This document shows, piece by piece, positions 34,832-43,947 of a DNA stretch of 64,000 nt. This DNA is from Mycolicibacterium aichiense (GTDB lineage: Bacteria; Actinomycetota; Actinomycetes; Mycobacteriales; Mycobacteriaceae): the NCBI RefSeq assembly GCF_010726245.1, contig NZ_AP022561.1, positions 4,960,001 through 5,024,000 of the forward strand, in the 5' to 3' direction. Made by a program: the position numbers and the translations under genes. The notes below the pieces were generated by a model. That model searched no databases, was not told where the DNA came from, and saw only the letters and a list, made by a program, of their open reading frames with translations. Position 1 is the stretch's first letter, and each line of letters starts with the position of its first letter.

Positions 34832-36144
34832 TCCTTGGCCTCCGCGGCCGCACGGGCCGCCGCCGGGAGGGCTTCGGCGATTCGCTCGAAGGCGGCGTCG
34901 TCGAGTGCGGCTGAGACGAACCAGGTTTCGAAGGCACTCGGCGGGGCGTACACCCCGGCGTCGAGCAGGGCATGGAAGAACGCCGGGAACCGCCAGGTCT
35001 GGCTGGCCTTCGCTTCGGCGAAGTTGGTGACCGGCGAGTCGGTGAAGAACACCGACAGAAAATTGCCTGCCCGCGGAACCTGATGGGCCACACCGGCTTC
35101 GGTGAGTGCATCGGCGAGAAGGCGCGCCAGCCGGTCGGCGTTGGCGTCGAGGGCGGCGTAGACGGCGTCGTCAGCGTTGCGCAGGGTGGCCAGGCCGGCG
35201 GCGACAGCCACCGGGTTCCCGGACAGCGTGCCTGCCTGATATACCGGACCCAGCGGGGCCAGGCGTTCCATCACGTCTCTGCGGCCGCCGAATGCCGCGG
35301 CGGGCAGCCCACCGCTCATCACCTTGCCGAAGGTGAACAGGTCGGCTTCGACGGGATCAAGCCCGTACCAACCACTTCGGCTCATCCGGAACCCGGTCAT
35401 CACCTCGTCGACGATCAGCAATGCGCCGTGCTCGGCGGTGATACGCCGAAGGGCGGCGTTGTAGCCGGGCAGCGGCGGAACCGCACCCATGTTGCCCGGG
35501 CACGCCTCGGTGATGACCGCGGCGATGGTGTCGCCGAACGTGGCGAAGGACTCCTCCACGGCGGCGACGTCGTTGTAGGGCAGCACGATCGTGTCGGCAG
35601 CCGTGGCACCGGTGACACCTGGCGACGACGGCAGACCGAGGGTGGCGACACCTGAACCGGCGTCGGCGAGCAGCGCATCGACGTGGCCGTGGTAGCAACC
35701 GGAGAACTTGATGACCTTGGAGCGGCCGGTGAAGCCGCGGGCCAGACGCACCGCGCTCATGGTGGCCTCGGTCCCGGAGTTCACCAGGCGCACCCGTTCG
35801 ACCGGTTTCACGCGAGCGATGATCTCGGCAGCCAGCTCGGTCTCACCGGGAGTCGGCGCCCCGAACGACAGGCCGTCGGCGGCGGCGCGCTGTACCGCCT
35901 CGACGACGGCGGGGTGCGCGTGGCCCAGGATCATCGGGCCCCACGAGCACACCAGGTCGATATAGCGGTTGCTGTCGGCGTCGGTCAGCCAGTAACCCTT
36001 GGCGGAGGTGATGTAGCGAGGCGTGCCGCCGACGGAGTTGAAGGCCCGGACCGGCGAGTTCACTCCGCCGGGGATCACTGCGCAGGCGTCGGCGAACAGC
36101 CCGGCCGATGCCGCCGTCGAGGCGGCCTGATCCGTACTGCTCAT
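34828..36144 (-). CDS. hemL: Glutamate-1-semialdehyde 2,1-aminomutase HemL
   Basis: A PLP enzyme of 438 residues making 5-aminolevulinate from glutamate-1-semialdehyde. It has [21 protein letters not shown] near the N-terminus (in part), [17 protein letters not shown], and the PLP-lysine region [16 protein letters not shown] (~residue 275). [16 protein letters not shown] precedes it. ATG 36144 (MSSTDQAAS) is preferred to GTG 36150. It starts the operon that runs into cytochrome c maturation, linking heme precursor supply with heme use. The partner enzyme HemA is at 51.1-52.5 kb. Confidence 0.96.
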   Translation of the reverse strand: MSSTDQAASTAASAGLFADACAVIPGGVNSPVRAFNSVGGTPRYITSAKGYWLTDADSNRYIDLVCSWGPMILGHAHPAVVEAVQRAAADGLSFGAPTPGETELAAEIIARVKPVERVRLVNSGTEATMSAVRLARGFTGRSKVIKFSGCYHGHVDALLADAGSGVATLGLPSSPGVTGATAADTIVLPYNDVAAVEESFATFGDTIAAVITEACPGNMGAVPPLPGYNAALRRITAEHGALLIVDEVMTGFRMSRSGWYGLDPVEADLFTFGKVMSGGLPAAAFGGRRDVMERLAPLGPVYQAGTLSGNPVAVAAGLATLRNADDAVYAALDANADRLARLLADALTEAGVAHQVPRAGNFLSVFFTDSPVTNFAEAKASQTWRFPAFFHALLDAGVYAPPSAFETWFVSAALDDAAFERIAEALPAAARAAAEAKE

Positions 36145-36344
36145 GGCCACCAGTGTCCCAGACCGCGGGGGTGCTCAACTACAGGGTGTAGGACTCCGGG
36201 TGAACGTCACATCCGCCACAACCGACCTGCGGATTTCCGCGAGACTGAAGCCGTGCAGGAAAAGTTCGAGTGAGCCTCTGTGTGAGTTCAATCTCGCCTG
36301 CCGCGAGTCTTGAGGTACGCGGCGCTTCAGAGTTTGATCGGGTG

Positions 36345-36725
36345 ATGCAACTGCCGCAATGGCTGGCCAGGTTCAACCGGTACGTCACCAATCCGGTGCA
36401 ACGAGTGTGGGCCGGCTTCGTCCCCACCATGGGGATCCTCGAACACGTCGGCCGACGCTCCGGCGCGCACTACCGCACCCCGGTGATGGTGTTCACCACC
36501 GACGACGGCATCGCGATCCAGCTCACCTATGGGCCGAATCGGGACTGGCTTAAGAACATCACCGCGGCCGGCGGCGGCCGGCTCAAACGCTACGGTCGGA
36601 CGTTCGACGTCAGCAATCCACGAATGGTGCCGAAAGCCGAAGCCGCGCCTCATGTTTCGGGCCCCTGGCGGCCATTGTTCAGGGTGCTGCCGTTCGAGAA
36701 CGCGGTACTGCTGACCCGCTCCTGA
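36345..36725 (+). CDS. Deazaflavin-dependent nitroreductase-type protein (Rv0523c-like)
   Basis: A small DUF385-type protein of 126 residues: RYVTNPVQRVWAGFVPTMG (~12-30), then LEHVGRRSGAHYRTPVMVF, the split-barrel signature, and WLKNITAAGGGRL. It is shorter than the member at 5705 and only distantly similar. ATG 36345 (MQLPQWLARF) is chosen; GTG 36342 and an upstream frame to 36270 are less likely. The 200 bp before it, facing hemL, show no other gene. The 3' end overlaps a convergent membrane protein by 47 bp. Confidence 0.82.
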   Translation: MQLPQWLARFNRYVTNPVQRVWAGFVPTMGILEHVGRRSGAHYRTPVMVFTTDDGIAIQLTYGPNRDWLKNITAAGGGRLKRYGRTFDVSNPRMVPKAEAAPHVSGPWRPLFRVLPFENAVLLTRS

Positions 36726-37071
36726 CCAGCGACCAGGCGCATAACCCTACGGTGATCGCCTCGGCCAGCACGCTGGTCAGCGCATGCGGTACCGGCTGCC
36801 AACCGTGTTCGATGAACCCGTGCAGCCCAACCGTGCGCGACATCGCGAAAGCCACCAGCGAACCGAGTGCGGCCACCAACGCCACCGCACGCAACCATGC
36901 CGGCCCGCCGAGTGCGATCAGGATCGCCAGCGCCACGAAAACGCTCGTCAGCACCAGGAAGCCCGGTCCGACGGCCGGGACGGACGAGTATCCGTGCAAA
37001 TAGAGATAGCCGTGACTGGCCGCGCTGACCAGCAGGCTCGCGGCTATTGCCAGATTGATCAGGCGGGTCAT
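36679..37071 (-). CDS. Small four-TM membrane protein
   Basis: A 130-residue membrane protein with four hydrophobic segments at ~5-25 (LAIAASLLVSAASHGYLYLH), ~33-54, ~60-78 and ~95-115. Histidines lie in SHGYLYLHGYS and FIEHGWQPVPHALTS, as in DoxX-like or heme-handling small membrane proteins, but I cannot name the family. ATG 37071 overlaps the stop of the phosphoesterase gene by 4 bp. It is thus the last gene of the cupredoxin operon. Its end overlaps the convergent DUF385 gene. Confidence 0.75.
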   Translation of the reverse strand: MTRLINLAIAASLLVSAASHGYLYLHGYSSVPAVGPGFLVLTSVFVALAILIALGGPAWLRAVALVAALGSLVAFAMSRTVGLHGFIEHGWQPVPHALTSVLAEAITVGLCAWSLVRSGSAVPRSRTAAP

Positions 37072-37991
37072 TGCAGGGTCTGCTCTTTCAGGGCGAGCAC
37101 ATTCTGGCCGCGGGTGTAGCTGACCTCGCGGATGCCGAGGGCGTCGTGAAGCCGGCCGGCAGGCAGGGTCAGCGGCTTGGGGGCGGGCCCGTCGCCGGGA
37201 TGCGGCAGCGGATAGGCCGTAGTGGTCGCGCTGTAAAACGTGACGTTGTCCTCCGTCTTCACAAACAGTTGGTGGACATGACCGTTGAGGCACGTCACCG
37301 ACGAGAACCGGCGCAGGTAGCTCAGTGCCTGGGTCGAGTCGTCGGTACCCCAGCCCCAGTCCGGGTACATCGCGAACAGCGGGATGTGGCTGAGCACGAC
37401 GATGGGGGTGTCCGACGACAGCGACGCCACGTCCTTCTCGATGAACTCCAGCTGGTCGGCTCCGAGATGACCCAGCTTCTTCAGGTTCAGCGTGTTGACC
37501 AACCCGATGACGTGCACGCCCGCGATGTCGAAGCTGTACCAGCCGTCACCGCGGGTGCCCGCACCGAACACCGACCGATACTTCTGCCCGGCGTCGTCCA
37601 CCGAGTCGTGCTCGCCCGGGACGGTGAAGACGTGCGGGGTGTTGAGTGTCCCCAGCATCTGGTTGACCTGGTCGAACTGGGCGGGGGTGGCCAGGTGGGT
37701 GAGGTCACCGGTGTGGATGACGAAATCGGGTGTGTACCCGAGATTGTTGACCTGCCGGATGGCCCGCTCGAAGGATCCCGTGACGTCGGTGTTGGCGGTG
37801 CCGGTGAACCCGATATGGCTGTCGCTGATCTGAGCGAACCGCAATGTGGGCCGGGTGCCGGTGGCGGCCGGCGCGCTCGCGACATGGGACAGCACCTCGC
37901 CGCCGACCACGGCCAGGCCGACCGCAGCGCCGAACCAGGCTCCGTGCCGGATCAGCTGGCGTCTGCTCATCTGGTGCGGGTCGCCGGTCAT
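37068..37991 (-). CDS. Tat-exported metallophosphoesterase
   Basis: A calcineurin-like phosphoesterase of 307 residues. The N-terminus MSRRQLIRHGAWFGAAVGLA is a twin-arginine signal. Metal motifs are FAQISDSHIGF (D-x-H), VIHTGDLTHLATP (GD), FTVPGEHDSVDD (in place of the usual GNHD), VVLSHIPLF and CLNGHVHQLF. The GEHD variant is notable. ATG 37991 overlaps the cupredoxin stop by 4 bp. It probably folds with its metals before Tat export, next to a copper protein. The substrate is unknown. Confidence 0.9.
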   Translation of the reverse strand: MTGDPHQMSRRQLIRHGAWFGAAVGLAVVGGEVLSHVASAPAATGTRPTLRFAQISDSHIGFTGTANTDVTGSFERAIRQVNNLGYTPDFVIHTGDLTHLATPAQFDQVNQMLGTLNTPHVFTVPGEHDSVDDAGQKYRSVFGAGTRGDGWYSFDIAGVHVIGLVNTLNLKKLGHLGADQLEFIEKDVASLSSDTPIVVLSHIPLFAMYPDWGWGTDDSTQALSYLRRFSSVTCLNGHVHQLFVKTEDNVTFYSATTTAYPLPHPGDGPAPKPLTLPAGRLHDALGIREVSYTRGQNVLALKEQTLQ

Positions 37992-38437
37992 GCGCTCACC
38001 ACCACGGTGCCGTGCATGAACGGGTGGATGCTGCAGATGTAGTCGAAGCTGCCGGCCTTGGTGAACGTGAAGCTGTAGGTGGCGTTGGCGTCCAGACCCG
38101 GTGAGCGAAACGAGCCGTCGTTTGCGACGACCGTGTGCGGCTCCTCGTCCTTGTTCGTCCAAGTGACGGTGTCGCCGACCTTGACGGTCAGGGTGGCCGG
38201 GGTGAACGCGAAATTGGTGATGCTGACCGCGGTTCCGGCGACGGGCGGGGCGGGCGCGGTCGTCGTGGCCTGTGGCATCGGCATCCCGGGCATGTTCGAC
38301 ATCCCCGGCATGCCAACCGATGTGCCGCCGTTCGGCCCGAAATCGACCGTCGGCGGTGGGGCTTTCGCCGGCGTGGCGCATGCGGCGCTGCCGACAACGA
38401 CCGCCAGGCACGCCAGCGCGGTACGGGTGTGGTGCAT
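37988..38437 (-). CDS. Met-rich cupredoxin, putative lipoprotein
   Basis: A plastocyanin/amicyanin-like type 1 copper protein of 149 residues. The signal region has Cys20 in GSAACATP, a weak lipobox since -3 is Ser. A Met-rich stretch (Met43, 46, 49, 52, 54) resembles copper-binding MxxM repeats. The cupredoxin core spans ~66-149. Its ligands are His101 in EEPHTV, then Cys135, His138 and Met141 in YICSIHPFMHG. It starts an operon with the phosphoesterase and a membrane protein, divergent from the ECF sigma gene. It probably carries electrons or copper outside the membrane. Confidence 0.92.
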   Translation of the reverse strand: MHHTRTALACLAVVVGSAACATPAKAPPPTVDFGPNGGTSVGMPGMSNMPGMPMPQATTTAPAPPVAGTAVSITNFAFTPATLTVKVGDTVTWTNKDEEPHTVVANDGSFRSPGLDANATYSFTFTKAGSFDYICSIHPFMHGTVVVSA

Positions 38438-38489
38438 GGAATCTGCCTCCTCGGCTGAACCCAGTCCGCGGCGCGGACCGTCTCATCAA

Positions 38490-38542
38490 GAGGTACGGCT
38501 GCGGTTACACGCCGACGATCGTGTAACCCCGCCGCCTATCTC
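38490..38542. promoter_or_regulatory. Divergent promoter region of the cupredoxin operon and sigma gene
   Basis: A perfect 9-bp inverted repeat, GGTTACACG (38503-38511) and CGTGTAACC (38520-38528), lies between the two divergent operons. Reading right, GTAACC (38523-38528) is followed after 8 bp by TATCTC (38537-38542). Reading left, GTAACC (38508-38503) is followed after 7 bp by TACCTC (38495-38490). The rightward pair recurs before the gene at 39847. The N8 gap is short for ordinary -35/-10 spacing, so the two blocks may be an operator plus a -10. Control by the encoded sigma factor is inferred. Confidence 0.55.
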
Positions 38543-38566
38543 TTATCGATGAGCGGAAGGCAACCG

Positions 38567-39109
38567 ATGATGGCGGCGCAGGACGATCGACGCCCGCGAC
38601 CCGAGCTACGCCTGGTCGCCGACGCGCGCTATCCGGATTGGGAAGCCGTCTACGACGACAACGTCACGTGGGTCTACCGCCTGATTTTCGGCCGGGTGGG
38701 AAACCGCGCCGACGCCGAGGACCTGACCTCGGAGGTATTCCTGGCCGCGATGCGCCCGCTGCGCTTGACCGCCAGCATCGCCGAAGTGCGTGCCTACCTG
38801 CGGGCCACCGCCCGCACCGTGCTGGCGGCGCATTGGCGGGCCACCCTGGGCACCGAGATCACCACCATCGAGGACGTGCCCGCCACCGTGTTCGGTCCCG
38901 CCGCGCCGAGCACCGCCCCGCAGCGCGTCGCCGCCCTTCTCGGCGCCCTGCCCGACAACTATCGCCGGGTGCTGGAACTGCGTTTCCTCCAAGGCTGTTC
39001 GGTGCGGGAGGCGGCCAATACGCTCGGCATCAGCGTCGCGAACGCGAAGGTGTTGCAGCATCGAGCGTTACGGCTGGCCGCACAGATCAGCGAGGGGGCC
39101 CTGCCATGA
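38567..39109 (+). CDS. ECF-type RNA polymerase sigma factor
   Basis: A 180-residue sigma70-family factor with only regions 2 and 4. Region 2 is WEAVYDDNVTWVYRLIFGRV then NRADAEDLTSEVFLAAMRPL (~residues 25-70). Region 4 is ALPDNYRRVLELRFLQGCSV and the helix-turn-helix REAANTLGISVANAKVLQHR (~125-170). ATG 38567 has GGAAGG 6 bp upstream. ATG 38549 is 18 bp earlier but has no ribosome site and lies next to the TATCTC block. Its stop overlaps the Rieske gene (ATGA), the usual layout for a sigma/anti-sigma pair. Confidence 0.9.
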   Translation: MMAAQDDRRPRPELRLVADARYPDWEAVYDDNVTWVYRLIFGRVGNRADAEDLTSEVFLAAMRPLRLTASIAEVRAYLRATARTVLAAHWRATLGTEITTIEDVPATVFGPAAPSTAPQRVAALLGALPDNYRRVLELRFLQGCSVREAANTLGISVANAKVLQHRALRLAAQISEGALP

Positions 39110-39816
39110 CCCGCCGCGATCTTCGCCACTACATCGACGATATGCTCGCCGGCCGACAGCCGAAAAGCTTCACCCCCGACGAGTTCGAGGCCGCCCAGCT
39201 GCGCACCGCGATCGACCTCACGGCCGCCCGCGAGGACGCCGGCGAACCGCGACCGGAATTCGTCGACGGGCTCAAAGCCCGGCTGGCCGCCGAAATGTCC
39301 TCGGATCGACCGACTTCGACGAACACACCACCTGCCAAGCGAGCAATGTCGGCCTCCCGCCGACAGGTGATCGTCGGCACCTCCGCCGCGGCAACGGCTG
39401 CGGTCGCCGGGGTTGCGGTCGACCGGATGGTGGTCCGACCGCAGACCGGCGAACAACCAGTCGCCGACCCGGAATTGGTGCCCACCGATGGGGCGTGGCA
39501 GACCGTGTCGTCCAGCGCTGACCTCCCCGAAGGTGCGGTGCGCGCGTTCGATCTGGGCTCGGTCAACGGATTCGTCCGGCGGGTCAACGGCCGGGTCGAC
39601 GCCGTGTCCGGAGTGTGCACCCACCAGGGCTGCAAGCTGTGGTTCGACCAGGGCGACGACCGGCTGCGCTGCCCATGCCATTCGACGTCGTTCTCACCGG
39701 CCGGCACCGTGGTTACGCATGCTCTGCCGATCGCCCCGAAACCGTTGCCACACTTAGACGTGCGCGAGCGCAACGGCGTCGTCGAGGTACTCGCACCGCC
39801 ACCGCAGACGACCTGA
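39106..39816 (+). CDS. Membrane-anchored Rieske [2Fe-2S] protein, putative anti-sigma factor
   Basis: A 236-residue protein with three parts. Residues 1-80 are soluble, helical and charged (YIDDMLAGRQPKSFTPDEFE, then AAQLRTAIDLTAARED). Residues ~87-108 form one membrane helix preceded by SRR, Tat-like. Residues ~125-236 are a Rieske domain: Cys171 and His173 in CTHQGC, Cys189 and His192 in CPCH, with Cys176 and Cys191 placed for the disulfide of high-potential Rieske proteins. A cytoplasmic domain, one TM and an outer sensor is the architecture of a transmembrane anti-sigma factor. It is coupled to the ECF sigma gene. The anti-sigma role is inference. Confidence 0.88.
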   Translation: MTRRDLRHYIDDMLAGRQPKSFTPDEFEAAQLRTAIDLTAAREDAGEPRPEFVDGLKARLAAEMSSDRPTSTNTPPAKRAMSASRRQVIVGTSAAATAAVAGVAVDRMVVRPQTGEQPVADPELVPTDGAWQTVSSSADLPEGAVRAFDLGSVNGFVRRVNGRVDAVSGVCTHQGCKLWFDQGDDRLRCPCHSTSFSPAGTVVTHALPIAPKPLPHLDVRERNGVVEVLAPPPQTT

Positions 39817-39821
39817 GAGCT

Positions 39822-39841
39822 GTAACCCACGCGCCTATCTC
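39822..39841 (+). promoter_or_regulatory. GTAACC-N8-TATCTC motif before the exported 74-residue protein
   Basis: GTAACC (39822-39827) and TATCTC (39836-39841) repeat the arrangement seen before the sigma gene with the same 8-bp gap. The intervening bases differ (CACGCGCC here, CCGCCGCC there). The ATG at 39847 follows TATCTC by 5 bp, so a transcript from this promoter would be leaderless or nearly so. Confidence 0.5.
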
Positions 39842-39846
39842 AAGGT

Positions 39847-40071
39847 ATGTACAGCAACCTCATCGCAGCAGCACTCGTCGGCGTCGCACATATCGTGTCC
39901 TCGTCGGGAATCGGTTCGGCACCCGACATCATCAGCCAACTCCAGAGCCAGGGCTACCAGGTTCAACTCAACGGCCAACCGACCGGCGGGCTGTCCCAGT
40001 GCACGGTCACCGACGTGCACCAGGCGATGCCCACGGCCTACGTGGATCTCGATTGCACCAGCAGCGACTAG
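39847..40071 (+). CDS. Small exported protein (74 residues)
   Basis: A 74-residue protein with a signal-peptide-like N-terminus ([20 protein letters not shown], cleavage perhaps near GIGSAP). The mature part has [21 protein letters not shown] and two cysteines (LSQCTV, DLDCTS) that could form a disulfide. Similar small secreted proteins occur widely in mycobacteria; their function is unknown. It lies 30 bp after the Rieske gene, with its own copy of the sigma-locus motif. Its TAG stop overlaps the TAG stop of the convergent TetR gene in a shared CTAG. Confidence 0.8.
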   Translation: MYSNLIAAALVGVAHIVSSSGIGSAPDIISQLQSQGYQVQLNGQPTGGLSQCTVTDVHQAMPTAYVDLDCTSSD

Positions 40072-40655
40072 ACCGGTACTGCACGCAGCGCTTCGGGCAG
40101 ACTCGGCAGAAAGTGCTTGGTGGCGAAAGCCCGTATCTCGTCTGCGGTTTCGAGCGGCACCGGACTTGGTAACAGCATCGCCATCATCGCGTAGCGCCAG
40201 ATGTTGTCAGCCAATTCATGCACGGCCTGCGGTCCGATCCGATCGGCGAAGCCGGGCGGGAAGATCACCTGCAGCGCCGCCTCGATGCGCTGCACCGCTG
40301 CGTCGTAGTGCAACCGGGCCAGCTCCAGCGTCAGCGCCGGCTCGTCAACGACCATGCGATTGAGTACCCGGTGCCGTCGGGTTCGCAGGATCGCCTGGGT
40401 GAACGCTTCGACGTAGTAATTCGACTGCGGGCGAGCATTTTTCAACTCTTCGGCGATGTCGTGGAACAACCGCAGGTTTTCCCGGTCCATCACCGCGGCC
40501 ACGAGGTCGTCCTTGTTGGCGAAGCGCCGGTAGATCGTCGTCCGGCTCACCCCGGCCCGGCGGGCGACGTCATCGAGGGCGACCCGGCGGATGCCATGCT
40601 GATCGAACTCGACGAGCGCGGCGTCGAGTATCGCTTCGGTCGATTGGTCAGGCAT
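40068..40655 (-). CDS. TetR-family transcriptional regulator
   Basis: A 195-residue repressor-type regulator. The N-terminal helix-turn-helix is [20 protein letters not shown] then [19 protein letters not shown] (~residues 20-57). The C-terminal part is a helical ligand domain. ATG 40655 overlaps the end of the MpaB-like gene by 8 bp, so both belong to one transcript. It probably controls this operon through the palindrome at 41524-41538. The ligand is unknown. Confidence 0.88.
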   Translation of the reverse strand: MPDQSTEAILDAALVEFDQHGIRRVALDDVARRAGVSRTTIYRRFANKDDLVAAVMDRENLRLFHDIAEELKNARPQSNYYVEAFTQAILRTRRHRVLNRMVVDEPALTLELARLHYDAAVQRIEAALQVIFPPGFADRIGPQAVHELADNIWRYAMMAMLLPSPVPLETADEIRAFATKHFLPSLPEALRAVPV

Positions 40656-41523
40656 GCCCCGCCTGCGCGAAACCCTTTGCAGCGTAGCGGTTGTAGCGGA
40701 CATTCATCGGAAGACGATCCCACAACCAGTTCACCGGACGCGAGCGCCAGAACGCCGCGAAGCGCTGGTAGTTGCGCTCCTTGCGGTCACTCCACGGCAA
40801 GCCGAGAATTTCGCGGGTGCGCGGCGGCATCCCACCGGTGGTCAGGAACGCCGCGACGGGGTTGAAGATCGGCGCCACCAGCCGCCAGACGATCGGGTTG
40901 ACGGCTTTGGGTCGCGGAAATCCCTTGGTGACGTAGCCAACTCCGTAGGCGGCGGTCCGGTGCGCCACCAGCACCTCGTTGATCATCCGGTCCCAGTACC
41001 GCTCGAACTCGGCGTAGTCGGCGGGCATCGGACGATCGCTCACGCCATAGCGGCGATACCAGGTCTTGGACTCCAGATACATCTGCTCCTTCTCCTCGCG
41101 CGAGAGGCGCTTGACGAAGGTGTCGGCGAAGTAGAGCGCCTGATCGAAGAAGGTGGCGTGCGCCCAGTAGTAGGTGTCGGGATCCAGCGCGTGGTAGCGA
41201 CCGGCCTTTCCCGGTGGGCCGGGCATATCGCCCTTGATGTCGTGGTGGAAGTCGCGGACCCGCGTGCCGGCGTTGTCGTCTTCACTGCCGTAGACGGTCA
41301 TGAAGATCGGCGGCAGCGAGCGTTTGATCCGGGCGGCGGTGTCGGCGAACCAGACCGAATGGTCGAGCACACCCTGGCCGAGTTCGGCGAGCATGTTCTG
41401 CAGCACTGCCGGGCGGGGGCCGATGAGGAACATCCGGTTGTCGCCGAAGTATCGCCAGACCAGTGACTGTGGGCCCAGCGGCAGGGCGTCGGTGGCCGAG
41501 TGGGATTCGGCAAGATCCGTCAT
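40648..41523 (-). CDS. Oxygenase MpaB family protein (DUF2236)
   Basis: A protein of 291 residues. [20 protein letters not shown] at the N-terminus carries the conserved Arg, and RDFHHDIKG and [19 protein letters not shown] give the conserved His residues of the MpaB/latex-clearing-protein-like fold. Members bind b-type heme and some are oxygenases, but the mycobacterial ones are uncharacterised. ATG 41523 ([12 protein letters not shown]) is chosen; upstream codons cross a palindromic operator. It is cotranscribed with the TetR gene. Confidence 0.85.
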   Translation of the reverse strand: MTDLAESHSATDALPLGPQSLVWRYFGDNRMFLIGPRPAVLQNMLAELGQGVLDHSVWFADTAARIKRSLPPIFMTVYGSEDDNAGTRVRDFHHDIKGDMPGPPGKAGRYHALDPDTYYWAHATFFDQALYFADTFVKRLSREEKEQMYLESKTWYRRYGVSDRPMPADYAEFERYWDRMINEVLVAHRTAAYGVGYVTKGFPRPKAVNPIVWRLVAPIFNPVAAFLTTGGMPPRTREILGLPWSDRKERNYQRFAAFWRSRPVNWLWDRLPMNVRYNRYAAKGFAQAGHA

Positions 41524-41538
41524 GTGCAACAGTGTTAC
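41524..41538. promoter_or_regulatory. Palindromic operator before the MpaB-TetR operon
   Basis: TGCAACA-G-TGTTACA is a 7-bp inverted repeat with one mismatch around a central G, directly upstream of ATG 41523. It fits the size and place of a TetR-family operator, and the operon encodes a TetR regulator. Autoregulation is inferred. Confidence 0.45.
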
Positions 41539-41650
41539 AGATTTCGCACTTTGTACCAACGGGTTCGTGACGAGCGTCACGCCGTCGCCGAGATCGACGA
41601 AATGCTGGTCGTGTTTGGCAGTTCTCTGCGAATCGTCGGTGTGGACGCAG

Positions 41651-43771
<2,121 letters not shown>

Positions 43772-43780
43772 GGTTCCGAT

Positions 43781-43799
43781 GATACCCCTAGGGGGTATC
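43781..43799. promoter_or_regulatory. CsoR-type copper operator
   Basis: GATACCCCTAGGGGGTATC is a near-perfect palindrome 9 bp upstream of the copper ATPase ATG. It matches the ATACCC...GGGTAT form of CsoR-family sites. CsoR represses copper export genes and releases DNA on binding Cu(I). No csoR gene is seen in this window, so the repressor must be encoded elsewhere. Confidence 0.75.
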
Positions 43800-43818
43800 T
43801 TGTCCAGTGTCTACCCGA

Positions 43819-43947
43819 TCACCACAACAGCACACCGGTCTCGTCCTCGGGTGGCTCGGGATCCTCCTGGTCCGGCGGGTCGGGGTCGTCGTCGGGGCTT
43901 TCCGGCGGGGGCACCGACCACAGGTGCCGACGCCGGTCGCCGGTCAC
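43819..43947 (-). CDS. Small acidic Pro-rich coupled ORF (42 residues)
   Basis: A short frame starting at GTG 43947, which shares GTGA with the stop of the GPP34 gene. The product begins MTGDRRRHLWSVPPP and continues as an acidic Pro/Asp/Glu tail ending in ETGVLLW. The exact 4-bp overlap is the usual mode of coupling in this window, which supports translation. It ends 20 bp from the CsoR-type site of the downstream copper ATPase. I do not recognise it; it could also be noise. Confidence 0.4.
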   Translation of the reverse strand: MTGDRRRHLWSVPPPESPDDDPDPPDQEDPEPPEDETGVLLW

